Shown one piece after another: positions 24,991-35,998 of a stretch of DNA of 64,000 nucleotides (position 1 is the stretch's first letter; the number at the start of each line of letters is the position of its first letter). Source of the DNA: Caulobacter segnis (GTDB lineage: Bacteria > Pseudomonadota > Alphaproteobacteria > Caulobacterales > Caulobacteraceae); the NCBI RefSeq assembly GCF_003243465.1, contig NZ_QFQZ01000014.1:8074-72073 (forward strand), in the 5' to 3' direction. The notes under the pieces were generated by a model that worked only from the letters and a program-made list of their open reading frames with translations, was not told the origin of the DNA and ran no database searches. The position numbers and the translations under genes are program-made.

Positions 24991-26750
24991 GCTGAAGATC
25001 GAGAATCCTGGTCCGCCGCGGTCGATCGTCCGTTGGCGGACGGTGCGCGAGCTAGGGCGGCGTATAGTTCGAACGGGTCGATGGGCTTGGACACGCGGTC
25101 GTTCATGCCGGCGGCGAAGCATGCCTCCCAGTCTTCCACGGACTCGGAGGCCGTGACCGCGATCACCGGCGCCTGCTGGTTGGGCCCGCTGGACGCGCGG
25201 AGCGTCCTAGTCGCGGCCCGGCCATCCATGCCTGGCATGTAGACGTCCATCAGCACCACGTCGAAGACTTCGGATTGCAGCAGCTCCAGGGCGCGCTCGG
25301 CGGATTCGGCCAGGGTGGCGCGCACCCCCAGGGGCTCGAGCACCAACTCGAGTGCGCGGCGATTGACGAGATGGTCGTCGACCACCAGCACTCTCAGATC
25401 GGCCACGGGCGCCGTCGGCGCGGTCTCTACCGGGGGCTCGGCGATCTCGAGCGTGGCGCTGAGCGTAAAGCGGGCGCCCCCGCCCGGCGGACTTGTCGCG
25501 GAGATGTCGCCGCCCATCAGCCGCGCCAGCTCCCGGCTGATGGCCAGCCCCAGGCCCGAACCGCCGTGGTGCCGCGCGATCGCCTCGCCAAGCTGCTCGA
25601 AAGGCGTGAACAGGCGCGACAGCGAGGTCTCGGGAATGCCAGGCCCCGTATCGGCGACCTCGACCGTCAGCAGCACGCGAGAGCCGTCGATCTTCACATG
25701 CGGGGAGACCGTGATCTCGCCGCGGGTCGTGAATTTCAGCGCGTTGGACAACAGGTTGTTCAGCACCTGGCGCAGCCGCATGCCGTCGCCCGCGACCCAG
25801 CGTGGAAGCGCCGCCGCGCCCTTGACCCGCAGACGCAGGCCCTTGCGGGTCGCTTCCGGGCGCCACAGTCGGACCGTGTCGGCGATCGTCTGGCGCAGGT
25901 TGAAGGGCGCCTTCTCGACGGACATGCGTCCGGCCTCCAGGCGGGAGAAGTCCAGAAGATCGTTGAGCAGGCCGCGCATCAACCCACCGGCGTCGGCGAT
26001 CAACTGCGCCTGGATCCGCGAACTGGCGTCCGGAGCCTCGCCCTGTAGTCTCGCCGCCCCGGCTAGGATGGCGCTGATCGGCGTGCGCAGCTCGTGACTG
26101 ATCATCGCTACGAAGGCCGATTTGGCGGCGACGGCCTCCTCGGCCTCGTGACGCCGCCGTTCGGCTTCGTCCTTGGCCCTGGCCGCCGCTCTCAGCGCGG
26201 TATGCAGGGTGTGCGCGGCGATCGCTACGGTCGCGATCAACAGCAGCGCGCCGAACCAGATGGCGTTCGCCAGGGGCGATTCCGGATTGGCCGTCCGCGC
26301 CACCAGCGGAACGATCAGCAGGTAGGCCACATAGGGTGTCGCCGCCGACACGATCGCCGAACGCTGGCTGCCGTTGATCACGACCACGTTCAGCAGAGCG
26401 CCGGCCAGCAGCATGCCGCCTAGCGTCGGGGCGAACCGCGACTGCGAGGCGAACAGCGGCACCGAAAGGAAGCCGAACACCGTGGAGGTCATGAAAGGCA
26501 GCACGGTCGCGGCCAGGCCGCGCCACAGGGCCTGGGCGCGCTCGGACCTGCCTCGCATCCAGCTCCAGCCGCCGAGTTCGACCATCTGGAGAGTCGCGTA
26601 GGTGGCCGCCCAGAGCCATACCCAGCGAAGACCGACGTATACATCGAGGATCACGGCGATGGAGAAGGCCGCGATCAGGCGCAGCACCATGTTCGCGCGC
26701 CGTGAGGCGAGCGCGTTGGCGGCCTGCCGTTTCTCTCCCACCGAGCGCAT
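24987..26750 (-). CDS. hybrid sensor histidine kinase with receiver domain
   Basis: The ATG at 26750, preceded by GGAGGG at about 9 nt, gives 587 residues. The first ~185 residues hold five or six membrane spans with little periplasmic loop, suggesting sensing in or near the membrane. Then come a coiled stretch, HisKA with SHELRTP (His about 219), HATPase with NLLSNALKF and GSGLGLAISRELARLMGG, and a C-terminal receiver (VLVVDDHLVNRR, LMDVYMPGMDGR, VSKPID). No partner phosphotransfer protein or response regulator is adjacent. The signal is unknown. Confidence 0.92.
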   Translation of the reverse strand: MRSVGEKRQAANALASRRANMVLRLIAAFSIAVILDVYVGLRWVWLWAATYATLQMVELGGWSWMRGRSERAQALWRGLAATVLPFMTSTVFGFLSVPLFASQSRFAPTLGGMLLAGALLNVVVINGSQRSAIVSAATPYVAYLLIVPLVARTANPESPLANAIWFGALLLIATVAIAAHTLHTALRAAARAKDEAERRRHEAEEAVAAKSAFVAMISHELRTPISAILAGAARLQGEAPDASSRIQAQLIADAGGLMRGLLNDLLDFSRLEAGRMSVEKAPFNLRQTIADTVRLWRPEATRKGLRLRVKGAAALPRWVAGDGMRLRQVLNNLLSNALKFTTRGEITVSPHVKIDGSRVLLTVEVADTGPGIPETSLSRLFTPFEQLGEAIARHHGGSGLGLAISRELARLMGGDISATSPPGGGARFTLSATLEIAEPPVETAPTAPVADLRVLVVDDHLVNRRALELVLEPLGVRATLAESAERALELLQSEVFDVVLMDVYMPGMDGRAATRTLRASSGPNQQAPVIAVTASESVEDWEACFAAGMNDRVSKPIDPFELYAALARAPSANGRSTAADQDSRSSA

Positions 26751-26888
26751 CCGCGCTGTTCCCTCCAAGGCCTGACTGACGGCCTTGGCCCGCAATCTAG
26801 CCGCGAAGGGATAAGATGGTGTGAAAAGACATATGTATGATCAATGGGTTGGCCCAAAATGAGCCATGCAGGGCATTTCGCGTAACGA

Positions 26889-27188
26889 TCAGGCGCCGTC
26901 CACCGCCGGGTTTGGGCCGAAGGCCGCCGCAAGTTGCGCCTGATCGACGCCCTGCAGTTCCAGCCGCTTTAGCCTGGCGGTCTCGCCTGACGCCACCCGC
27001 ACGGCTGAGCGGGGAACCCTCAGGGTCTTGGCGATAAGGGCCACCAGGGCGGCGTTGGCGGCGCCGTCGACGGGCGGGCTGGCGACGCGGACCTTGAGGT
27101 AAGCCCGGCCATCCGCGTCCACCGCCCAGCCGTCCACCGCGTCGCGACCCCCGCGCGGCGTCAGCCGCACCGCCAGGATCTCAGCCAA
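26889..27188 (-). CDS. DUF167 (YggU) family protein
   Basis: The 99-residue protein contains the DUF167 core: LAVRLTPRGGRDAVDGW at the start, LKVRVASPPVDGAANAAL near 31 and SGETARLKRLEL near 68. It is a small alpha/beta protein of unknown function widely placed next to YggT, as here; the two genes overlap by 8 bp (27181-27188). Cotranscription with yggT is therefore very likely. Confidence 0.92.
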   Translation of the reverse strand: MAEILAVRLTPRGGRDAVDGWAVDADGRAYLKVRVASPPVDGAANAALVALIAKTLRVPRSAVRVASGETARLKRLELQGVDQAQLAAAFGPNPAVDGA

Positions 27189-27495
27189 AGGGGCCGATCA
27201 GCGCCGCTTCGAGCGCGGGCAGGATGAAGATCTGAACGCCGCGCAGCAGCAGCAGGACGATGATCGGGCTGATGTCGACGCCGCCGATGGCGGGAATGAG
27301 CCGGCGGAACGGGCTCAGGATCGGATCGGTGATCCGATCGAGCACGGTGGCGATGTTGTAGACCACCTGATTGCGGCGGTTGATTACGTCGAACGCGAAC
27401 AGCCAGCTCAGGATCGCCGAGATCACGATGGCCCACCAGAGGAGGTCCACCAGCGCGTTGATGATAAAGAAGACGAGATGGATGATCGGGGCCAT
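27181..27495 (-). CDS. YggT family membrane protein
   Basis: The 104-residue protein starts at ATG 27495 (MAPIIHLVFFIINALVDLL). It has two hydrophobic segments (about 3-28 and 70-98) separated by the family sequence RITDPILSPFRRLIPAIGGVD. YggT proteins are inner-membrane proteins of poorly known role, linked by context to osmotic stress or cell division. It is the first gene of a two-gene operon with the DUF167 gene and is divergent from tRNA-Ala. Confidence 0.92.
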   Translation of the reverse strand: MAPIIHLVFFIINALVDLLWWAIVISAILSWLFAFDVINRRNQVVYNIATVLDRITDPILSPFRRLIPAIGGVDISPIIVLLLLRGVQIFILPALEAALIGPFG

Positions 27496-27567
27496 GGGTT
27501 TTCCGTCGAGACGCCTGAGCTTCTTGCCCCGCCGCGACGATGCTGACAAGGCGGCGTGAAAACCCGG

Positions 27568-27596
27568 TTGACGAGACGGCTCAGGGGCCGTATCTC
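27568..27596 (+). promoter_or_regulatory. housekeeping promoter of tRNA-Ala
   Basis: TTGACG (27568-27573) and TATCTC (27591-27596) are 17 bp apart, 12 bp before the mature tRNA 5' end. TTGACG is the -35 box favoured by the Caulobacter housekeeping sigma factor. Confidence 0.6.
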
Positions 27597-27607
27597 CGCC
27601 GCTCCTT

Positions 27608-27683
27608 GGGGCCGTAGCTCAGATGGTAGAGCGCCTCGTTCGCAATGAGGAGGTCAGGGGTTCGATTCCCCTCGGCTCCACCA
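27608..27683 (+). tRNA. tRNA-Ala (anticodon CGC)
   Basis: This 76-nt sequence folds as a complete cloverleaf: acceptor GGGGCCG pairing with CGGCTCC (one G-U), D-loop AGCTCAGATGGTAGAGC, anticodon stem CCTCG/TGAGG around the loop TTCGCAA (anticodon CGC, reading GCG), T-arm AGGGGTTCGATTCCCCT, and an encoded CCA end. GCG is a frequent Ala codon in this genome. Confidence 0.97.
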
Positions 27684-27861
27684 AGGACCTCTCAAAAGCG
27701 TGACGATGGACGGGGCCTTGAAGGGCCTGACCTGTGCGATCATGCGCTTTAGGATCGGCGCCTATCTTCCTGCGACCACGCGCCACAGCCCAGCTTAACC
27801 AGATAGACGAGATCGAAACCTAACGTTCCGACGCGCCCAAGAGATTGGCGTCGAGGGTCGA

Positions 27862-29052
27862 ATGCGTCAGCGCCACCATATCGCGCTCCGGCTTGGAGCG
27901 ATCATTTCCACCGTCTTCGCAGCGATTGCTGGCGGGCCGGCCTTCGCGGGCGATACGTCCAGCAAGGCGATCACCTTCAGCGGCGGCTACACGGTCGACG
28001 TGGCGGGCGTCGTGAGCGGCGGCTTGGCCAAGCGCGGGCGGGTGTTGGACGATCTCCAGGTCGGCGCCGACGTTGACCTGGACAAGGCTGTCGGCTGGAA
28101 GGGCGCTAAGGCCCACATCCTCCTGCTGAACAACAGCGGCGCCATGCCCAATGACGACGCCGGCACGCTGCAGGGCGTCGACAACATTGAGGTGTCACGC
28201 CAGCGCGCCCGCCTTTTCGAGGCCTGGGTGGAGCAGAATGTCGGCGCCAACGCCTCCGTGCTCGTCGGTCTCTATGATCTCAACAGCGAATTCTACGCCA
28301 ATGAAAGCGCCGGCCTGCTGCTGGCGCCGGCCTTCGGCATCGGCTCGGAGCTGGCGGCGACCGGGCCGAACGGGCCTTCCATCTTTCCGTCGACGGCGCT
28401 TTCGGCGCGTGTGCGCTGGACGCCGAACGCGCATGTCTATGTCCAAGCCGCCGCGATCAACGCCCATGCCGGCGTCGTCGGCGACCCTGGCGGGATCTGC
28501 ACCCATTTCGAGCACGGTCTGCTGACCATCGCCGAGGCTGGCTGGCAGGGGCGTGGCAAGGTCGCCGTAGGGGCCTGGCGCTACACCAAGAAGCAGCCGG
28601 ACATTCGGGATGTGACCGCCGCCGGCTACCCCGCCGCCAAGACGGCGCAGGGGGCCTATCTGCTGCTAGAACGCCAGCTGACCGGCGAAGGCGAAGACGC
28701 GGTGCGCAAGACGACCGCGTTCGCGCGGCTGGGCCTGTCCGACGGCGACACCACGGCGTTCAAGGGAGGCTGGCAGGCGGGATTGCTTGTCGAGCACGTC
28801 TTCGAGGGGCGTCCGGACAGCGCCTTCTCGATCGGCTTGAACCAGGCGCTTCTCACGGGGAAGTTCCGGGCCAACGCTTTCGATGAAGGTCAGCGCCTGA
28901 CCCGCGCGGAAAGCGCGATCGAAGTGACCTATTCGGACAAGATCGGTCCGGTCACGATCCAGCCGGACCTGCAGTATGTCCGCAATCCCGGCGCCGACGG
29001 CGGCGTCGGTCACGCCCTGGTCGCTACGGTGCGGTTCGGGGTGGCGTTCTGA
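27862..29052 (+). CDS. OprB-family carbohydrate porin
   Basis: The 396-residue protein has a signal peptide (basic start, hydrophobic 8-24, cleavage near GGPAFAGD) and then repeated amphipathic strands. VEQNVGANASVLVGLYDLNSE and GGWQAGLLVEHVF match the OprB outer-membrane porin family, which lets sugars diffuse across the outer membrane. It ends in a phenylalanine (GVAF), as usual for beta-barrel proteins recognised by BamA. No sugar-utilisation operon adjoins. The stop codon lies inside a hairpin. Confidence 0.87.
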   Translation: MRQRHHIALRLGAIISTVFAAIAGGPAFAGDTSSKAITFSGGYTVDVAGVVSGGLAKRGRVLDDLQVGADVDLDKAVGWKGAKAHILLLNNSGAMPNDDAGTLQGVDNIEVSRQRARLFEAWVEQNVGANASVLVGLYDLNSEFYANESAGLLLAPAFGIGSELAATGPNGPSIFPSTALSARVRWTPNAHVYVQAAAINAHAGVVGDPGGICTHFEHGLLTIAEAGWQGRGKVAVGAWRYTKKQPDIRDVTAAGYPAAKTAQGAYLLLERQLTGEGEDAVRKTTAFARLGLSDGDTTAFKGGWQAGLLVEHVFEGRPDSAFSIGLNQALLTGKFRANAFDEGQRLTRAESAIEVTYSDKIGPVTIQPDLQYVRNPGADGGVGHALVATVRFGVAF

Positions 29053-29062
29053 CGCCACCCCG
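29037..29062. terminator. hairpin spanning the oprB stop codon, between convergent genes
   Basis: CGGGGTGGCGT (29037-29047) and ACGCCACCCCG (29052-29062) form a perfect 11-bp stem with a TCTG loop that contains part of the TGA stop of the porin gene. The convergent transketolase stop is 9 bp further. No U-run is present, so this may be a bidirectional or mRNA-protecting hairpin. Confidence 0.55.
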
Positions 29063-29070
29063 TCCGTAAT

Positions 29071-31032
<1,962 letters not shown>

Positions 31033-31188
31033 GGAAGTACCGTCTTATCGTTGTTTTGCAGGTCTGCGCGACGGGCGCAGTCGCATGGGAACCCGGAGGG
31101 GTCAACCCGCGACAAAGTCATTGTCCGGGAGCCGAACGTCCGCCGTGGGCGCTATGCAACAGCCTTCGCAGGCATTATAGCTGGAGCG

Positions 31189-31217
31189 CGCCTTATGCTC
31201 ACTTTCAGCATAAGGCG
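31189..31217 (+). promoter_or_regulatory. 11-bp inverted repeat over the nadE ribosome-binding site
   Basis: CGCCTTATGCT (31189-31199) and AGCATAAGGCG (31207-31217) are perfectly complementary, separated by 7 nt. The 3' arm contains AAGG, the only Shine-Dalgarno-like sequence before the ATG at 31226 (10-nt gap). It can act as an RNA hairpin blocking translation or as a palindromic operator in the nadE-tkt intergenic region. I do not recognise the repeat as a known NadR/NrtR/NadQ site. Confidence 0.55.
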
Positions 31218-31225
31218 GCCGTCAT

Positions 31226-33280
31226 ATGGGAAAGGCCGGTCGCTTGGGTAGTCCGTCGTTCTTCTCGCCCTACCGTCACGGCTTTGTCCGGGTGGCGACC
31301 GCCGTGCCGAAGGTGAAGCTGGCCGATCCCGCCATGAACGCCCAGAGCGTCCTGGCCCTGGCGCGCGAGGCGCACGAGGCGGGCGTCGCCGTCATCGTAT
31401 TTCCCGAGCTGGGCCTGACCGGCTACACGATCGACGACCTGCTGCAGCAGGAGGTCCTGCTGGACGCCGTCGAGGCGGCGATCGCCACATTGGCCGAGGA
31501 GAGCCGCAAGCTCTCGCCGATGATCGTCGTCGGCGCGCCCCTGCGCGACGCGGGCCGCCTCTACAACACGGGCGTCGCCATCCAGGGCGGGAAGGTGCTG
31601 GGCGTCGTGCCCAAGAGCTTCCTGCCCAATTATCGCGAGTTCTACGAGCGGCGCTGGTTCACGCCGGGCGCGGGCGTCGCGGGCAAGACCCTGACTCTCG
31701 CGGGCCAAGCCGTTCCGTTCGGGACCGACGTCCTGTTCCGCTCTGGCGGTTCGACGCCGTTCACCGTCGGCGTCGAGATCTGCGAGGATGTCTGGACGCC
31801 CAACCCGCCCAGCACGGCCCAGGCCCTAGCCGGCGCCGAGATCCTGCTGAACCTGTCCGCGAGCAACATCACGATCGGCAAGTCCGAAACACGCCGCCTG
31901 CTGTGCGCCAGCCAGTCGGAGCGGGCGATCGCGGCCTATGTCTATTCGGCCGCCGGGGCGGGCGAGAGCTCTACGGACCTAGCCTGGGACGGCCATGTCG
32001 ACATCCACGAGATGGGCCACCTGCTGGCCGAGACCACCCGGTTCTCGACGGGACCCGCCTGGACCTTCGCCGACGTCGACATCGAGCGGATCCGCCAGGA
32101 GCGGATGCGGGTCGGCAGCTTCGGCGACTCCATGGCCCTGGCGCCGCCGAAGGTTCCGTTCCGCGTGGCCACGGTCGACTTCCAGCCGCCGGCCGGGGAC
32201 CTGGCCCTGACGCGGGGCATCGAGCGGTTCCCGTTCACGCCGTCGGATCCCGCCAAGCTTCGCGAGAACTGCTACGAGGCGTACAATATCCAGGTCCAGG
32301 GCCTGGCGCGCCGCGTCGAGGCCACGGGCTCGAAGAGCCTGGTGATCGGCATCTCGGGCGGGCTCGATTCCACCCATGCCCTAATCGTCACCGCCAAGGC
32401 CATGGACCAGCTGGGCCGCCCACGCTCGGATATCCGCGCCTACACCCTGCCGGGTTTCGCGACCTCGGATCGCACCAAGTCGAACGCCTGGGCGCTGATG
32501 AAGGCGATGGGCGTCACGGCCGAGGAGATCGACATCCGTCCGGCGGCCCGGCAGATGCTCGCGGATCTAGGCCACCCCTTCGCCAAGGGCGAGCCGGTCT
32601 ATGACGTGACCTTCGAGAACGTCCAGGCGGGGCTGCGCACGGACTACCTGTTCCGTCTCGCCAACCACTTCAAGGGCATGGTGGTCGGGACTGGCGACCT
32701 GTCGGAACTGGCGCTGGGCTGGTGCACCTATGGCGTCGGCGATCAGATGAGCCACTACAATCCCAACTGCGGGGTTCCCAAGACGCTGATCCAGCACCTG
32801 ATCCGCTTCGTCGCCCATTCCGGGGATGTTGACGCCGGCACGACAGCCCTGCTTGAAGACATCCTGGCGACCGAGATTTCACCGGAGCTGATCCCGGGCG
32901 AAGAGGTTCAGGCCACGGAGAGCTTCGTCGGCCCGTACGCCCTGCAGGACTTCAACCTCTACTACATGACCCGCTACGGCATGGCGCCGTCCAAGATCGC
33001 CTTCCTGGCCTGGAGCGCCTGGCACGACGCGGAGCAGGGCGGCTGGCCGGTCGGGCTGCCGGAAAACGCCCGCCGCGCCTTTGACCTGCCCGAGATCAAG
33101 CGCTGGCTGGAGCTGTTCCTCAAGCGGTTCTTCGCCAACCAGTTCAAGCGGTCCGCCGTGCCGAACGGACCGAAGATCTCGTCGGGCGGAGCGCTGTCGC
33201 CTAGAGGCGACTGGCGCATGCCTTCTGACGCCACGGCCGAGGCCTGGCTCTCTGAACTGCGCGCCGGCGTTCCAGACTGA
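31226..33280 (+). CDS. nadE: glutamine-dependent NAD+ synthetase
   Basis: The 684-residue protein fuses an N-terminal nitrilase-type glutaminase ([18 protein letters not shown] with catalytic Glu; [15 protein letters not shown] with catalytic Cys) to a C-terminal synthetase (P-loop [18 protein letters not shown] near 377). Ammonia from glutamine is channelled to amidate nicotinate adenine dinucleotide to NAD+. The length fits the long glutamine-dependent form. The leader contains a hairpin that includes the ribosome site. Confidence 0.95.
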   Translation: MGKAGRLGSPSFFSPYRHGFVRVATAVPKVKLADPAMNAQSVLALAREAHEAGVAVIVFPELGLTGYTIDDLLQQEVLLDAVEAAIATLAEESRKLSPMIVVGAPLRDAGRLYNTGVAIQGGKVLGVVPKSFLPNYREFYERRWFTPGAGVAGKTLTLAGQAVPFGTDVLFRSGGSTPFTVGVEICEDVWTPNPPSTAQALAGAEILLNLSASNITIGKSETRRLLCASQSERAIAAYVYSAAGAGESSTDLAWDGHVDIHEMGHLLAETTRFSTGPAWTFADVDIERIRQERMRVGSFGDSMALAPPKVPFRVATVDFQPPAGDLALTRGIERFPFTPSDPAKLRENCYEAYNIQVQGLARRVEATGSKSLVIGISGGLDSTHALIVTAKAMDQLGRPRSDIRAYTLPGFATSDRTKSNAWALMKAMGVTAEEIDIRPAARQMLADLGHPFAKGEPVYDVTFENVQAGLRTDYLFRLANHFKGMVVGTGDLSELALGWCTYGVGDQMSHYNPNCGVPKTLIQHLIRFVAHSGDVDAGTTALLEDILATEISPELIPGEEVQATESFVGPYALQDFNLYYMTRYGMAPSKIAFLAWSAWHDAEQGGWPVGLPENARRAFDLPEIKRWLELFLKRFFANQFKRSAVPNGPKISSGGALSPRGDWRMPSDATAEAWLSELRAGVPD

Positions 33281-33325
33281 CGAAAAATCTTCGTGACTCG
33301 CTGGTTTGCCTTTATGCACCCTTCG

Positions 33326-33341
33326 CAATAGAGCCCTATTG
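33326..33341. repeat. short inverted repeat in the manC leader
   Basis: CAATAG (33326-33331) and CTATTG (33336-33341) are separated by 4 nt, about 30 bp before the manC start. It is short and could be chance or a small operator or hairpin. Confidence 0.25.
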
Positions 33342-33372
33342 GGACAATGACTTCTACGTGTGGGGATGACTT

Positions 33373-34683
33373 TTGGCTGCGATCTATCCGGTAATCTTGT
33401 GTGGCGGTTCGGGCACGCGCTTGTGGCCCGCCTCGCGGAGCGACCAACCCAAGCAGTTTCTGAAGCTGCTGAGCGAGCGCTCCTCGTTCCAGGACACTGT
33501 GTTGCGGGTGAAGGACATCCCCGGCGTCGCGGAAGTGGTGGTCGTCACGGGCGAGGCCATGGTCGGCTTCGTCGCCGACCAGACCGCCGAGATCGAGGCC
33601 TGGACGACGATCCTGGTGGAGCCGGAGGCGCGCGATTCCGCGCCGGCCGTCGCCGCCGCCGCGGCCTATGTCGAGCGCCAGGACCCGGACGGCGTCCTGC
33701 TGATGCTGGCGGCTGACCACTACATTTCGCAGCCTGAGATTTTCCAGCAAGCGGCGCTCGCCGCAGCGCGCGCCGCCGAGCAGGGGCTGATCGTGACGTT
33801 CGGCGTCCAGCCTACCGTCCCGGCCACCGGCTTTGGCTATATCCGCCCGGGTGAGCCTCTGCTGGACGGCTCGGTTCGCAAGGTCGCCGCGTTCGTCGAA
33901 AAGCCGGATCAGGCCACCGCCGAGCGCTACCTCCAGGAGGGCTATCTTTGGAACAGCGGCAACTTCGCTTTCAAGGCCGCGACACTGATCGGCGAGTTCG
34001 AGGCGTTCGAGCCCACGGTGGCTGAGGCCGCCAAGGCTTGCGTCGACGGGCTCGAGCTCGAAGCTGGCGTCGCGCGGCTGAACCGTGAAGCCTTCGCCCA
34101 GGCCAAGAAGATCTCGCTCGACTACGCGGTCATGGAGCGGACCCAGAAGGCGGCCGTCGTGCCCGCCGCCTTCGCCTGGTCGGATCTTGGCGCCTGGGAT
34201 GCGATCTGGGAGGCCTCGGCCCAGGACGAGAACGGCAATGCGCAAGCGGGCGATGTGGACCTGCTGAAGACCTCGGGCGTCCTCGCTCGCTCGACGGGCC
34301 CTTATGTCGGCGTGATTGGCGTCAGCGACCTGATCGTCGTGGTCGAACCTGACGCTGTGCTGGTCTGCCATCGCAACGACAGCCAGGCGGTCAAGACGCT
34401 GGTCGACGGCCTGAAGGCGAAGGGGCGTTCGATCGCCGTGCGTCGCAGCGCCTCGACGCAGGGCGCCCAGCCGCTGGTGTCCACCCAAGGCTTCGATGTC
34501 GCTTTGCATCGTGTGACGGCGGGCGAGACGATCACCTTGCCCAGGTCGACTGTTCAGCTGCTCGAAGGCGTGTTCGAGCTGGACGGGGAAGTCTATGCGG
34601 CCGGCGCCGTACTGTCGCTGGAGGGTGAGGTCAACCTCCGGGCGATCGGGGCGGCGACGCTGCTGGTGACCAGCCCCAGATAA
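33373..34683 (+). CDS. manC: mannose-1-phosphate guanylyltransferase
   Basis: The 436-residue protein starts at TTG 33373 with GGGGAT upstream. The N-terminal ~350 residues form the GDP-mannose pyrophosphorylase domain (VILCGGSGTRLWPASRSDQ, QPKQFLKLL, FVEKPDQATAERYLQEG, WNSGNFAFKA). The last ~85 residues resemble the phosphomannose isomerase cupin of bifunctional ManC/AlgA but are short and lack the expected metal-binding histidines, so it is probably monofunctional. GDP-mannose feeds GDP-perosamine and mannose residues of the O-antigen. A candidate isomerase gene is convergent just downstream. Confidence 0.92.
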   Translation: MAAIYPVILCGGSGTRLWPASRSDQPKQFLKLLSERSSFQDTVLRVKDIPGVAEVVVVTGEAMVGFVADQTAEIEAWTTILVEPEARDSAPAVAAAAAYVERQDPDGVLLMLAADHYISQPEIFQQAALAAARAAEQGLIVTFGVQPTVPATGFGYIRPGEPLLDGSVRKVAAFVEKPDQATAERYLQEGYLWNSGNFAFKAATLIGEFEAFEPTVAEAAKACVDGLELEAGVARLNREAFAQAKKISLDYAVMERTQKAAVVPAAFAWSDLGAWDAIWEASAQDENGNAQAGDVDLLKTSGVLARSTGPYVGVIGVSDLIVVVEPDAVLVCHRNDSQAVKTLVDGLKAKGRSIAVRRSASTQGAQPLVSTQGFDVALHRVTAGETITLPRSTVQLLEGVFELDGEVYAAGAVLSLEGEVNLRAIGAATLLVTSPR

Positions 34684-34695
34684 CATATGTCGATC

Positions 34696-34724
34696 GGAGG
34701 CGAGCGGTCAGCCCGCTCGCCTCC
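34696..34724. terminator. 12-bp hairpin between convergent manC and the AGE isomerase gene
   Basis: GGAGGCGAGCGG (34696-34707) and CCGCTCGCCTCC (34713-34724) pair perfectly with a 5-nt loop. It lies in the 48-bp gap between two convergent stops. No U-run follows on either strand. It probably serves as a shared transcript end. Confidence 0.6.
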
Positions 34725-34731
34725 TGAACGC

Positions 34732-35895
34732 CTAGGCTGTCCGCGAATTGACCATCTGGTCCAGCTCCCAGATGGCCAGGACGATGTGGTAGAAGGAGCT
34801 GGCCGGCGCCGGTTCCTCGACGAAGGTTCCGTCGGCCTGGTACTTGTCGCGCCAAAGGCCCGGGACCGGCGTCCGTAGATAGGCCAGCAAGCCCTCGGCG
34901 CCTGCGGCGGCCATTTCCCAGTACTTCTCGTCGCCCGTGGCGTCGGCGGCCTTGGCGGCCGCCTTGATCCGCTCGGTTTGCGGCCACAGCCGCGCACCAT
35001 TGTCGTGGATCGAGAAATCGTCGAGCAACGCATTGATCGCCACGCCGCGCGCCGGATCGACCCCACGCGCCTCTGCGTCGTCGATCATGCGAAGCGCCGC
35101 CTTGATGGCGTCGGGACGACCGGCCAGCTTGGCCCAGCGGAGCAGCAGCCAGCCCCACTCGAACTGGTGACCCGGCTCGCAGATGCGGCCTTCGACACCC
35201 GGCGCGGCGTTCCAATCGACGTCGAAGAACTCGCGAAGTTGCCCGCTTTCCGCCTGGATGAACTTGGAGAGCGCGAGCTCGGCGATCTCGTCGGCCAAGG
35301 CTCGCCAGGTCGGATCGGCGTCGATCGCGTTCCAGGCCAGCATCGCTTCGAACAGGTGCATATGCGGGTTCGACTGCAGCGGCGTGGTCGGTGGGTTGGA
35401 CAGATGGAAGCCCGCCACCGGGTGCCGACGCTCGGCGGTCAGTTTTCCAAGCACTTCGAGGGCGATGGCCTTGGCCTCCTGGGCCCGCGCCGGCAGGGCG
35501 GTGGCCACCGCGGCGAGCGCGAAGATCGCGAAGGCCTGATCGTACAGCTCCGCCGTCTCGTCCAGGCTCTCGCCGTTCGGGCCGATCAGGGTGCGGAACA
35601 GGCCGTCCGGGCGGCGGTAGGCTGAGAGATAGAACGAAAGGCCATGCTCGACGGCTTCGCGCCAGGGGCCCTGCCAGCCCAGGTCGCCGGCGATGGCGAA
35701 GGAAAAGATCTGGCGCGGCAGAACGCGACCGCGGCGAGGCCCCGACACCGGCGCGCCGTCCAGATCCAGCTTCTCGAAGAAGCCTCCCTGGTCGCGATCC
35801 GCGCCAGCCTTCCACCATAGGGGATAGGCCGCCTCCGTCACCCAGGTCTTGAGGCGGTCGCGAAGGCGGGCGGCGTCGGCATAGGCGTTCGTCAT
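34732..35895 (-). CDS. AGE family sugar epimerase/isomerase, probable mannose-6-phosphate isomerase
   Basis: The 387-residue protein is an (alpha/alpha)6-barrel of the N-acylglucosamine 2-epimerase family: GGFFEKLDLDG near 37, RVLPRQIFSFAIAGDLG near 57, NPHMHLFEAMLAW with catalytic His near 177, and GHQFEWGWLLLRW near 242. Members interconvert glucose/mannose-type sugars, free or phosphorylated. Position end to end with manC suggests supply of mannose-6-phosphate for GDP-mannose. The substrate is not provable from sequence; N-acylglucosamine epimerase or cellobiose epimerase are alternatives. Confidence 0.85.
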   Translation of the reverse strand: MTNAYADAARLRDRLKTWVTEAAYPLWWKAGADRDQGGFFEKLDLDGAPVSGPRRGRVLPRQIFSFAIAGDLGWQGPWREAVEHGLSFYLSAYRRPDGLFRTLIGPNGESLDETAELYDQAFAIFALAAVATALPARAQEAKAIALEVLGKLTAERRHPVAGFHLSNPPTTPLQSNPHMHLFEAMLAWNAIDADPTWRALADEIAELALSKFIQAESGQLREFFDVDWNAAPGVEGRICEPGHQFEWGWLLLRWAKLAGRPDAIKAALRMIDDAEARGVDPARGVAINALLDDFSIHDNGARLWPQTERIKAAAKAADATGDEKYWEMAAAGAEGLLAYLRTPVPGLWRDKYQADGTFVEEPAPASSFYHIVLAIWELDQMVNSRTA

Positions 35896-35998
35896 CGTTC
35901 GTTTCCCCAGGGAGATGTGGCTCTTCTAGAGCGCAACCGGGCTCCAGGCCAAGACGCTGGTCTGGCGAAATCGAGCGGCCCGCGTTACTGCTCAAGGC

